Made by a program: the position numbers and the translations under genes
The notes under the pieces: generated by a model
The model's database searches: none
The model's input: only the letters and a program-made list of their open reading frames with translations
What the model was told of the DNA's origin: nothing
Origin: Venturia oleaginea
Lineage: Eukaryota; Ascomycota; Dothideomycetes; Venturiales; Venturiaceae
Length of the DNA stretch: 64,000 nt
Assembly (NCBI GenBank): GCA_013176395.1
Contig: JABMLP010000015.1
Location: forward strand, 310,001 to 374,000
Reading direction: 5' to 3'
Shown: positions 1 through 10,820 of the stretch, in pieces
How positions within the stretch are numbered: position 1 is the first letter of the stretch
Layout of the letters: each line of letters opens with the position of its first letter

Positions 1-115
1 AGCTCAACAATATTTTCCTTCTGCTTCTGGGTCTTAATCTGATCTTTTGTTTTCTTTCTGTTCAAATCGACGAAAGAGGCGAATTTCGAGGTCGAGAAAT
101 ACCAACAGATTCACC

Positions 116-424
116 ATGGGTTTCGGAAGGACTAATCAGAGAACGCGTACTGGCATTGATCAACCTGTCGCCGCCAGCAAGTCCAAGAGTCACCTTCGGT
201 CCTGGATTTTTCTTCTGCCCAACCAGAGGCTGGACTGAAGATCTGAATTCAAGGAGTGCATCATCCGATTCTGGAAAAGTTCTTGCTCCTCGGAGCTATG
301 GTCTTTCCTCTGCGGCTGCGGCTGCGGCTTCGGCGCTCTCGGTGCCGTTGCCGCTCTAGCCGCTGCTCGTCAGGAGGAAGCCCGGCCCATTCATCTATTA
401 GGAAGTCAGTCGGTGTCACAATGA
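116..424 (+). CDS. Possible small gene interrupted by an in-frame TGA
   Basis: An ATG in a strong fungal start context (caccATGGG) opens a 40-codon frame that stops at a TGA (236-238). The same frame then stays open to 424 and contains a Cys/Gly/Ala-rich stretch (CGCGCGFGALGAV). Either a short intron removes the TGA, or this is a decayed gene, or it is chance. I recognise no family. The start context is the only good support, so confidence is low. Confidence 0.2.
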
Positions 425-459
425 CTACTGACCACTAGACTATGTCGCCTATTCCGAGC

Positions 460-620
460 GTAGTACTATGGTCTGGAGGGAATTACATGTTAGGACGCGG
501 ATCACCTACCAGGTCCTAAAACATACTAAAAACAACAGAATCTACGAAAATTGGAGGTCCCGAGGCCCTTGGACATGAATCGTGTCCTAACATGTAATAT
601 CCTCCAGACCATAGTACTAC
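460..620. mobile_element. MITE-like inverted-repeat element
   Basis: Two arms of about 40 bp, 461-499 and 581-619, are reverse complements with few mismatches. Each outer end reads TAGTACTATGGTCTGG. The 81-bp centre has no coding capacity. TA flanking GTACTATGG on both sides would fit a Tc1/mariner-type TA duplication. I see no second copy in this window. It could instead be a chance palindrome or a relic of another DNA transposon, but arm length and identity make a small non-autonomous element most likely. Confidence 0.6.
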
Positions 621-2884
621 GATCATAAGCCGGATCAAGAGTCGACCTCATGCAGCCTATTAGTCACATCGGAAGCCCTCTCTGCACTGCTGGTTTGCAC
701 GCTGTATAGCCGCTCTTCTTCTCCAGGCGTAGCAACACGGTGGAATCTCCATAAGTAACACTCATTGCATAAGGATAAGGAAATACATGTACCCCATGGT
801 CGGCACTGGCTATAACTGAGCAGGTGTGGCTTGAGTGAGCCATATCCAAGTGCGAAGTGCAGGAACAGTGTGGTGACAGAATGATGTCGCTCTTGTCGCT
901 ATGGTCGCGCAGTATCTGAGGTATGAGAGATTCACATGTCTGATGAGTTGTCACTTGATGGAAATCAGATAGCGACGTGTCGAATTAGGGTAACAATATG
1001 GATTGCGTTGACGGGAGAAGGCTGATTGATAAGATGGATGGTAGAGCTTGGATATTCGATGTCTGTTGGGCTCTGGCGTTGATGTGTCGTTCAGAAATAG
1101 GTTTCACAAATGCAAAATGGGTACACATCCGACCTGGCGAAAGGCAGCTCCAGCCACAGTCTTTATAGAGCTATTAAGCTGCTTGTTAGTTGGAAATACC
1201 ACACAGTCATGAGAAAAATGTCTCGGTTTTGCCTCCAGCAAAAGTGAAAGGCGTGTTTCCCAATTAGGATTACCAACCGCGAGAATAGTCAATTTCAATC
1301 ACCACGTCTTAGTAGCGAGAGAGCAAGATAAGACAATACCTAGCTAGGCTGATTTGTATCGTCATCCAATTCAATAGGTGATTGCTCCGCAGCGGACGAC
1401 CTCGGGTTGTCGACTTCTAGGGCCCGAATGAGTTACTAGGGAGCCGAATATCTCCTGCCGGTTCACGCAAATCCTGATTTTGAATCGCGGATGATTGCAA
1501 AGACACCGTTATCGGTATTCGACAGGATCTACCAAGTACCAACAGAAACTTGACCTCGATGAACGAATGAACGTCCGCTAATACCCCTGTACCTACATCA
1601 CAATCCATCATACATCGAGGCTGAGTTGTCTAGGATGAAGCAACAGCAGCACCCGTATCAAGCGATAAGTACACAGCCTGCTAGCGAAAAGCGCGAAGTG
1701 CCATCGAAGAGCGTGAAGAGCTGCTTTAAACAGCCCTCTCTATCCTTTTGGCGGGTTTTGCCTTTATGTACCGCCTGATGATTGCGATCCTGCCTGCAGC
1801 CGCTCGTGATCAGAGTTATTCCAGCGGCTCCCAGCCATGAAACCCACGCTTTGGCAAGTTGGCAAGTTGACAAGTTGACATACACAGCCCGCGAAGCCAC
1901 GTACCCACCCGCATTTGTGTTGTGAGCATTGAGCATACCACCACCATGTCCAACTCTTCCTGAACTTTCCAATGTATGGATATTTTATGAGAAATAGTGA
2001 GCTGATGATGGCATCGAGAATAGGGCGACAAGAAAAAGAAATCTGAAACTCAATATGTTCGAAACCACACCGGAGCTGACCGCATATTCCCCGCGAATGA
2101 GGGACTTCTGTCCAGGCTTCGATTCCTTCGGCACTGTCCCTCCATCGTCCTCGGCGTCAATGGATCATGTGTCTCGCAATGGTGGTATTTTCAGCCCGTC
2201 GTCCCTCTCGTATGTGAATGGTTGAGATATGTTATATCTGCGCACAGACATGTACGAACATTTTCCCGTGTCGGGTAGGAGGCTATAATCAGTCGGTCTT
2301 ATCACGAACTTCCTATACCATCTCATCTACATCGTTGTACATATACTACTCTTCTATGGAATCTGTCGCTCTGGATGCCCTTTAGAATTCCTCCTTAAAG
2401 AGCCAAGCTTGGCAATCTACAAGCTACGAGATAGAGGACGATAATAAGGATAATAGCTAATCAAACTATCGGTTATTGCGAAGAAGCTTTATCGAGTTCG
2501 ACTATAATAAGATCTCCTTAAACAACTCGACTTCTCCCGTCTGGTATGAAGACACATCTTTCATTCCCACTGAGACTGCTCCCATAACTGGGCAAATTTC
2601 AGTGGAACCATTCAGCCTGCTGCACTCGAGTAGCGGTATTGAAGAAGTTGAGCCCTTCCCAGTCCGACTCGAGCAACTCTCCAGTAAGAAAAGCTGGAAC
2701 AGCTCGCTTTTACCAACCTCTGATTCTCGACCTTATAGAGATGAACATGCGGAAAGCACATTTGTAATTCTAGGTGTTTGCGACTTTTGGCGGCTGCTGA
2801 ATTGACTTACCCTGGGACTTTAGAACAAAAATCTCTTTTACACATAGTGTTGGGGATCAAATCCTGCCTGATCTGTCGTCAGTC
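621..2884. other. Spacer, no supported gene
   Basis: Only short ORFs without recognisable motifs or start context on either strand. The ORF at 2476-2805 (+) could be an upstream exon of the zinc-finger remnant that follows, but I could not join it in frame with a credible intron. Confidence 0.5.
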
Positions 2885-3667
2885 ATGTGTCCGGCGATTG
2901 AAGCTAACCCTTTCTATCCCTTCGAGACTCAGGACAAGGACCTAGAAGCCAGATCGAGTTGCTGGCCGGACGTCTATTATGACGCGATAATCGACCAAGC
3001 TCAAGTTGCGACATCTATACAACGCTTAGAAAGAGGCTTCACATCAGATTTGAGCCATAAAACATATCCTTGTCACTTACCAGAATGTTTCAAGAAGTTC
3101 AAGAAAGCCAATGCAAGGAGGTATAATGCTAAAACTGAAGAACCGCTAATAGTTCTGACGATCAGCGTAGTAAACACAGCCAGTCACACTTTGGTGAATT
3201 CCGCCCATTTGGATGTACAGAATGCTCCCAACGCTTCTTGTATGGCAAGGATCTTAGACGACATATGGACTCGGTTCACCAATATACTGATCCCAAATAC
3301 ACCTGTCCATTATCGACTTGCGATAGATCCCGACGAGGGTTCACGCGGAAAGACAAACTCCAAGACTACAAAAGAAAAATACATGGAGCATCCCATCTGA
3401 CGGCCTCTGTCGGTAGCTTGAGACCGTATGCAACAGCAAGTGGCTGCGACTCTAATCTTGATAAGTCAGCCATCCATACCTTCTCTACTGCCCATTCTAA
3501 CGAGTCGCAGAAACGACGAGACGATTCCGCGAATCTATCAGCATATATGCACACGAGCCAACTGTACAAGAGAGATGGGTTTTCGAAGTCCGCACGATTT
3601 ACACAGACACCAGAGGTCGAAGCACGGCGACAAGTCACCGGGCTCCCGATCCTCTGGGTATCACTGA
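2885..3667 (+). pseudogene. Decayed fungal C2H2 zinc-finger gene
   Basis: Zinc-finger signatures lie on one strand in different frames. Frame 2 (from 2885) has a CHLPEC knuckle near 3070 without its histidines. Frame 1 (about 3181-3410) has CTECSQRF followed by DLRRHMDSVH, a full C-x2-C...H-x4-H finger, then CPLSTC...KIHG. Frame 2 again (about 3530-3660) has CTRANC followed by HDLHRHQRSKH. The order suits a multi-finger nuclear protein of the fungal C2H2 type. The frame changes have no convincing splice sites between them (the best candidate intron would be only 32 nt), so I call a pseudogene. An unusual intron arrangement is possible. Confidence 0.55.
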
Positions 3668-4968
3668 GCGGCAGAGACCTGTAATTGAGAGAAACTCTGA
3701 CCACGATTGGACAATCTGAAGCAGCATATTACAAAGGGCCATCCAAAGGAGGATACAGACGACCTTGTTGCCAAGTAGGTGTTATAAGAGTCTATCCGAG
3801 CTTGGCTAACTCTGATACAGAGCCAGAGAGATTCAGTCGCGTCGAAGTGAAGTTTATCCGCTAGTGGGCTCTCAGGCCTTCGCTCGTACTCGGAGACGTC
3901 TGCGCAAGGATTTGATATGGACATTCAGCGTCTAGAGATACCGACTACCCCGTCGTGGTTGCATCCATAGAAAAGAAAGACCAAACGTTGGATTACTTTC
4001 CCAGAATTTTAGTCCCTTTCCCATAGGTTTTGGTCCGTCATCTTATCACTTTCAAGAGAAAGAGTCATAAAAACTCAATGGAGAGGATTTTTGAAAGCCC
4101 CACGCGTGAGGGAATATTTCAACACGCCGGAGTAATTGTGAATGGGATTCAAAGAACAAAGGATCAATATCGAGGCATGATCCAAGCTCTTCAATCAACG
4201 CGGGAGGTCAGGTCTTCTATGATGAGAATCCGACCACGCAAAACTCCCTCCACCCTTGCTTCATGGTCGCCACCGCTGTCATTCCCAGAATTCTCCGAAT
4301 CTATCAGGAATGAACTTAACTGATCGAGCCTGATATTGGGTATTTCTGAGTCCTTTCGAAATGACCAGCCCGACCTTGGATGATGGGACAGAAATTCGAC
4401 AAGGTTCGAGAGGCTTGGATTTCGGCCAGCCTGTGCTTTCACGTACGTATAGTATGATTGTGGTTTTTCGGGCATTCTGCGTTGCTGCATGACAAATTTG
4501 ATGTTAGGGGAAATGGAATCTCGTGGCCTTTGCGTGTCATGATGAGAAGTGATGGAGATGAAGCAGCGAAGAAGGGTGACACCTGAAGGAGGGTTGTGTT
4601 GGCCGGTCTGCCTTGTGAGGCAGCATTTTCGGGGGCCTACGTGGAACAACAACAAGGCCGTGGGCCAGTGATAACCTGGCCAGAAAAGTCGGAACATGCA
4701 GGATTACTGCCTTTGGCGCCTCCTCAGGCGGCCCTCTAATTCCAGCACATGTATTCTGCGGCCTCTTTCGAGGCTTCTTAGTCTATATGAATGACCAGCT
4801 CCGCTCGCTTTTCTCTTCAGCCTGCCATAAATTTGCTGCTTCTAGGCCGAGATCCTGATCCGATTAACCTCAGATCTAATTTCTGTACAGTGTACAGACA
4901 GCCTCGCTGCGCATTAGTCATAGACAGTCGGAGCTATTATGTCGGGCGTAGCTGTTATTCCGGTGAGT
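3668..4968. other. Spacer, no supported gene
   Basis: Short ORFs on both strands without motifs. The part just before 4969 may hold an unrecognised first exon of the RelA/SpoT gene. Confidence 0.4.
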
Positions 4969-6152
4969 TTATTTTGCACTGCAGTTCACGGCAGAATCCA
5001 CGAACTATCTCGTCCCCGTTAAAATTGTGTTATGATTGCAAGACATTTCCAGAGGCACGAGTCACACACCACATTCCTGATTTGGCTGCAATGCGGATTT
5101 CGCTCCTCTATCCAAATCAAAAGGCAGAGATGAGAATGTTGTTAAACCGAGTCTTTGATGTTCAAGATTCTCAAATCACCAAGAAGCCCTCGGGCTATGT
5201 AGCTGATCACTACCTGGTCAGTTTCGGGAACGACGCACCATTGGACAACAGAGGCGCGGCGTTATTTAAGCAGCACGCAGACGATGTTATGGAGGTTCAG
5301 GTGGCTACTATTTTTGCCCATACCTTGTCTCAGGTTCAGCACAAGTTGAAATACAAGCGCAAGACGTACACTCCACTCTCTGCAACGGAGAACAGAATCC
5401 TTCAAGGACTCAGCGGCCTGGTTTCAACTGGTGATTTGTTACTCGAAGAATTGTACGATCGCCAACGAGATGAATCCCGCTTATTCGAAGACGAATACGA
5501 CCTCGGAGGTTGGTTATGGAAGAATATCCCAACAGGTGCACCACTTTGTATGGGTGAATACCGGACCACTGACCAAAAGGTCCTATACGCATTCCTCAAC
5601 GTCTTTGGGTTCGCTAGACCCAATGATCTGGGGCATATCTTAAAAGTTATCTGCCCTTACGAGAAGGCTCCTGAATCCGAAAAGAATATTAAAAAAAAGC
5701 TTACAGATCTGAGAGAAAAGTATAAGCTTGCGACTTCGAGGACTTTAATCTATTTAATGGATCACATTCTTTCAGCAACGGCCAAAGCAAAGCTTGATCT
5801 TTCATTACAAAAGTTCGAAGACAGACCGAATCGAAATGCATATCAATGCCAAACTATTCTCAATGTCCTTCTCTGGCTCCACGATCTCTTCGACCATAAA
5901 AACGACACCGAAGAATTTCATCGCATCCTTTGCGAATATCGAACGAGAGGCACGAACGAGATGCTCAGCGTCCTTTGGGCATACACGAACGTCAGTCGTG
6001 CATTCATTGCTGGGGGTGACGATTCTCCTGGTTGGGCTGATAGCAAAAATTTGGAATTGCTCTGGCAATGGATGGAGACAGCAGATCATCCCGCTTTGAG
6101 ATTGGTGTTTCGGATTGCCCAGCTTGGTGTTTGGCAAGGGCCGATTGAGTAA
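4969..6152 (+). CDS. Fungal RelA/SpoT-domain protein, 5' part disrupted
   Basis: The frame ending at 6152 encodes the C-terminal half of a RelA/SpoT nucleotidyltransferase fold: IPDLAAMRISLLYPNQ, then SGYVADHYLVSF, then EVQVATIFAHTLSQVQHKLKYK, then LSATENRILQGLSGLV and an alpha-helical tail of about 230 residues. Bacterial members make (p)ppGpp from ATP and GDP/GTP. The role of the fungal versions is poorly known. Fungal members typically have Ala where bacteria have Arg in the EIQVRT motif, as here. The frame is open from 4791, but its first 90 residues look unlike the family. The usual upstream segment appears in another frame near 4980-5020 (AVHGRIHELSRPR), so there is a frameshift or missed intron near 5020. 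I see no start codon I trust. Family call good, integrity doubtful. Confidence 0.65.
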
Positions 6153-7407
6153 GCGATAAAGCATCTCGGCGCTTTAAAGCCACTGGAAATCATTTCTCGT
6201 GAATCAACAGGGAATGTGGAATAGAGTAGAGTTTGATTAAACCCGTGGCGCTCTCTTGGACAGGGAATCATGGGTTGTTAAATACTTGTTTGGTCGATCT
6301 CTGTAGAAAGGCTGGGGACACTCTCGTTATCGGATGTTGTCATCTCCAGGGGCGGGACCTAGCTAAAGACGAGCACTGTTTCTACATATGTTCAGCTGAG
6401 ACCGAAAAATTCTTGGTTCCACCCCCCGAAAATGTAGTGGGGGTCCCCTACTTCTACAGGACTAACTCCCCAAACGGTTAGGCCGGCCTTATTTTAAACG
6501 TGCTTTACATGTGCTTTGCAACTTATAATTGGTAGCGCTAGATCTCTAACAATTGGATTTCCGATACTTCCAAAAACATCCACATATATTTAGCAAGATA
6601 TATCTGCCTAAGTAAATGCACGCATAGTTTGGAGAAGTGGGGCTAATCGCAAGTTCAACACAACCTTCCCTTATCGTCAATAACCAACTTGTCTGTTTCC
6701 TCCGACGTATTAGATTGCGTTGCTTAATCTACGAGAAAAGAGTAGATACAATATACCGTAGTAAGTATACCTTTCCCCTCCCTATCGCTACGCATAGCGT
6801 TTTACTCATATTGGTTTTGTCTCTACTTTTCACAAGATTCTTATGCTCATTCTGACTAGCCTCCTCTCTAATCGTTAGATCATTTCTCCCCGTCCTCCCA
6901 TCAGCTCTTTTCAAATGTACCGTCTCTTCACCAACGCACCCTGCATCACTCCTCGGAAAAAAATTCACTGCAATCGCCAATAAATTCTCAACTCTAAGCC
7001 TTCTCGAACACCTCGATGTCGTCCTTCCGCTGTTTGTTGCTCAGTTGATGGAATAGGATTGGGCGGGGGAGAAGGGATAGTCGGTGTAGATGGCGATAAA
7101 AGGTTGGAGAGAGAGAGAGAGAGTTTATCAAATACTATACCGGAGCAATAAGAGGCTAATATCGAAGTAACCCCTAGACGAGATAGATTTCTAATGCATT
7201 TTCTCGACCACGTCGTTGGTAAGTGTTTGATCACAATCAATCTATCGAGAGTTCATTGCTGCATATCGCGACGGAATGTCAGGAGCCTGGATTGATAGTA
7301 AGAAACCTTGAATGCATGTCTGTTGAAACATCCACCCTCTTTGTAGCATATAGTCTAGAGTTGAGCCACCCATCATAACGCTATCAAATATACCAAACCA
7401 TGTACAC
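6153..7407. other. Spacer with a (GA)n microsatellite
   Basis: No supported gene. A short GA run lies near 7107-7122. The rest is AT-leaning and unremarkable. Confidence 0.5.
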
Positions 7408-9234
7408 CTATGTCACAACCCCACTTTGAAGAACCTCGATCGCGCCACCAACAAGATGTAGACTTCCTGTAACGAGAACTAACCCTTCTTTCCCATCTAG
7501 CGCGTCCCTTGCAGTATTCGACGCCTCTTCGATGGTTCCGGTCACCTTTACCGTGGCAGCGGGATCAATTTTGGACCATACTTTGGCGAGTTCGTTTTGC
7601 ACTTTCAATGTTTCGATATCGGAACTGTTGGTGTTGTTGGAGACGAGGTCGGGTTTGTAGCCTGCGCTCTTGAATGTCACGTTTGTGGTGAAGATGGCGT
7701 GGGTGAAGGGCGCAGTGGAGGACAGTGAAGTTGAAAGTGTGGCGAAGAGTTTTTGGGCCAGGGTTGGTGCGTCGCGGGTTTGTTGGTTAAAGATTAGGAT
7801 ACGTGCTGACTGACTGTAAGCATATGAAAATGTATTCGAGGCCTTGCTGAATTCTGGAAGATTTGGAAAATAAGAGTGCCGGAAGTCGATCAAGCTTTGA
7901 AGTATTTTGCTTGATTCAAAACCGATCGAGAGGACTGGAAATGGGGTTTTGGTTTTGTAGGAGAAATCATAAAAATGACTTACGAGCCTTCCTTTGTTGG
8001 GAGACATCAGCGAACCATTCGCCTGCAACCTGTATGCTTTCAAGCGTGTGGGCGCCATCAAGGCACCATGATATCGATCCCTCTTTGCGAATATCACAAC
8101 GACCAGGCCACTTAACTTCTTCGAGGCCTTTGGCGAATTCGGTGGGAAGCGTGGTAATATCTGTTGGATCCGGGATATCCGTGAGACCCATGGTTTGGAG
8201 ATGTGCTGCTGCTGTGGCTACGGCTAGACTGGCGTTCGACTTCTGAAAATCACCCGCCAGGCCTAGTTTGATTTCTCCCTTTGAGATGGATGGAATCCGT
8301 TGCACCACATGCAATTCAGTTCCTGCCTCTCCAGCTCGCTTCTTCAACACCTCCAGAGCTAAATCGGGCTGTGGAGCACTGAGAGCTAGAGCTCCATTCT
8401 TGAAAACGCCGGCTTTGTGCCAAGCAATTTCTTCTATGGTGTTTCCTAAAACACCAACATGGTCGATACCAAGTGCGGTAACAGCGGTCACAGTTGGATC
8501 CGCGATGATGTTGGTACTGTCGTATTCTCCACCAATACCACACTCAATTACAGCAGAATCAACGCCTTCAACAATGAAGAGGTGATATGCCATAAGGGTC
8601 AGATATCGGAAGTAAACAGGCTTGGATCCATCTCCAGTTGCGGAAAGGCGATCCCAGACCTCAAAGAAGTACTTTGAGAAATCTGACTCGGAGATTGGCT
8701 CATTATTGATCTGGATTCGCTCGCGAACTGAACAAAGGTGTGGAGAAGTGTATAGGCCGACTTTCTTTGGTGACGACGAAGAAAAATCTTGGGTATATTG
8801 AAAGAGAATTGAAGAAATGAAAGCCGATGTTGAACCTTTGCCCTTGGTTCCAGCTATGTGTATCGGACGGAACTTTTTGAAGTCGGAAGGCTTTGAGATG
8901 TTAGGATGATAGCAGAAGGATTAGACGAGGATATGCAGGAGTGGGGAGTCGCACACCTGGTAGCCAATCCTCTTCGCGAAATCAATCATTTCGGGTATAG
9001 CTTGCTCGTTCATACTCCGTCCAGACTTTCTGATGGCGTTAACAATAGAAAAATTCGTTTGAAGAGTATTCAACGCCGTGATGGCAGCCTGTATCTGTTA
9101 TCCTCATACTCCTGTTCCAGACGTCTTTGTCGTAAGCTCACATTGTAGTCCCTTGGCTCCATAGTGTGTATGGATCTCAGCGAAGACCTTCGTGGACCAG
9201 AGATGAAGCCAAGACGGCTCTTTAAGAGAATCAT
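7408..9234 (-). CDS. Folylpolyglutamate synthase, four exons
   Basis: Adds glutamates to tetrahydrofolates (ATP-dependent, Mur-ligase fold) in cytosol and mitochondria. Exons on the minus strand: 9162-9142 (from the inner ATG), 9088-8957, 8890-7984 and 7805-7408. All introns are GT-AG (53, 66 and 178 nt) and phases join to 485 residues. Exon 3 carries the P-loop HIAGTKGKGST (residues 62-72), then GLYTSPHL, ECGIGGEYDSTN and LGIDHVGVLG. Exon 4 has RILIFNQQTRDA and ends with VLVTGSLHLVGGAIEVL. An in-frame upstream ATG (9234-9232) adds 24 residues rich in Arg/Ser and free of acids, like a mitochondrial presequence, so two start sites for two compartments are likely. The gene is divergent from the P5C reductase gene. 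The 178-nt intron is the least certain splice. Confidence 0.93.
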
Positions 9235-9468
9235 GAATTCATTATACTTGTTACAAATGAATGGTGTTAACTTTTCAGGTTGCCAAGGACCAGGGCCAGG
9301 GTCAGGGTCAAAGAAGGGTTCGCCGATGACCGGAGGCCTGGCTTCAAATAATTCCACTGCACCAACAACTCGCCTGATCTGTATTGCTTGTAACATACGA
9401 GGAAAGATACAGACGAAGCAATTGAATACCTCTGACCTCGCACCTATTCGATACAGCGCCTAACCACC
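9235..9468. promoter_or_regulatory. Shared divergent promoter region
   Basis: Only 234 bp separate the upstream ATG of the folylpolyglutamate synthase gene (-) from the ATG of the pyrroline-5-carboxylate reductase gene (+), so both promoters must lie here or overlap the genes. It holds a short GGGCCAGGGTCAGGGTC repeat near 9293-9309. No TATA box is obvious. The plus start sits in a good context (accaccATGG). Confidence 0.6.
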
Positions 9469-10537
9469 ATGGCTCTCTCTCTCCAAAATGGGAGCAATGG
9501 GCTCACACTCACGATACTCGGATGCGGTCTGTTCTGTGCATCCTGTAGAGTAACATAACTGACAGGTTACAGGAACAATGGGAATCGCCATCATGGGCGG
9601 TATCATGACCCATCTTGAAGACATCCTTCGCTCCACCTCGATTTCCAGCGGAACCTCAACTCCCTTCCCCAGCGCATCAGGCACAAGCACACCATCCGAA
9701 GCAGCACCCACTCGTCTCCCCTCCCGCTTCATAGCCTGTGTTCGTCGCCCAGAATCAGGAAAGAGAATAAAGGCAGCTCTCGCCCACCACATCACACCAC
9801 TACAAGTCTACATCAACAACAATCAAAAGGCAGTGCAAGAAGCGGACGTGGTACTATTAGGCTGCAAACCACAAATGTTCAAAGATGTACTTGGTGCACC
9901 GGGAATCAGGGAGGCATTGTCGGGAAAACTGCTCATCTCAATTCTGGCTGGTGTGACTGGACCACAAATCGAGAAGTTCCTATATCCAACAGAGACATCG
10001 TCAACACCATGCAGAGTCGTAAGAGCTATGCCCAACACGGCCTCCGCAGTCAGGCAATCAATGACTGTGATTGCAACCTCCACCCCTCCCCTCCCGGTTG
10101 AACAACAAAGTCTGGTTACATGGATATTCTCGCGGATAGGCAAAGTCGTGCACCTCCCACCAGCATCCATGGATGCTAGCACAGCTCTATGTGGTTCTGG
10201 ACCAGCTTTCATGGCTCTGATTCTCGAATCTCTGGCTGACGGTGGCGTGGCCATGGGACTTCCACGTGCTGAGGCTCAGATGATGTCCGCGCAAGTCATG
10301 GCTGGAACTGCTGCCCTTGTAGCAGCTGGTGAGCACCCTGCTATCCTGAGGGACAAAGTCTCGACTCCAGGAGGATGCACAATCGGCGGACTCTTGACAT
10401 TGGAAGAAGGACGAGTAAGAGGAAGCGTTGCAAGGGCAGTAAGAGAAGCCACTGTGGTTGCCTCACAGCTCGGCAAGGGCGTCGTAGGCGTCAATGGTAC
10501 AAGGTGGGCCGAAAGAACCAGCCGGGAAAGCTTTTAG
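9469..10537 (+). CDS. Pyrroline-5-carboxylate reductase
   Basis: Last step of proline synthesis: NAD(P)H reduction of pyrroline-5-carboxylate. Exon 1 is 9469-9526, intron 9527-9572 (46 nt), exon 2 9573-10537, giving 340 residues. The splice rebuilds the dinucleotide-binding motif ILGCGTMGIAIMGG (residues about 16-29). Further family marks are VVLLGCKPQ, RAMPNTA, LCGSGPAF and the substrate-site DKVSTPGGCTIGGL near the C-terminus. The stretch after the Rossmann start is Ser/Thr/Pro-rich (SGTSTPFPSASGTSTP), an insertion often seen in fungal versions. It is transcribed away from folylpolyglutamate synthase. Confidence 0.93.
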
Positions 10538-10820
10538 GGTGGCAGACCGACGTTTGATACATAATGGAACTCTGTTATACGACGACAGTACCCGGGCGGA
10601 TATTTACGACAGGACTTACGCCCTCAATTCGTTCTCTTTACTTCTGTCTCACGACAAATCTTTCGAACCCCTCGCACCAGGACTTTGTGAAAGTCACTTG
10701 GGAGTACAGGTGTCACTATCGATTTGATTCTTGATGGTGGGATATTCTATATCCGGTCTTCTATGATATACATGTATAAAAACAATAAAAAATCGCGAAT
10801 GAGTAAGTACGGAACCACCA
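10538..10820. other. Short spacer between convergent genes
   Basis: Holds the 3' ends of the convergent P5C reductase (+) and acyltransferase (-) genes. An AT-rich stretch near 10770-10795 may serve as a polyadenylation region. Confidence 0.4.

Noticed and set aside
4191..4697. Minus ORF of 168 codons upstream of the RelA/SpoT gene
   Set aside because: No start context, motif or composition suggesting coding; left as spacer.
9823..10254. Minus ORF of 143 codons over the P5C reductase gene
   Set aside because: Shadow frame; the plus frame carries all conserved motifs.
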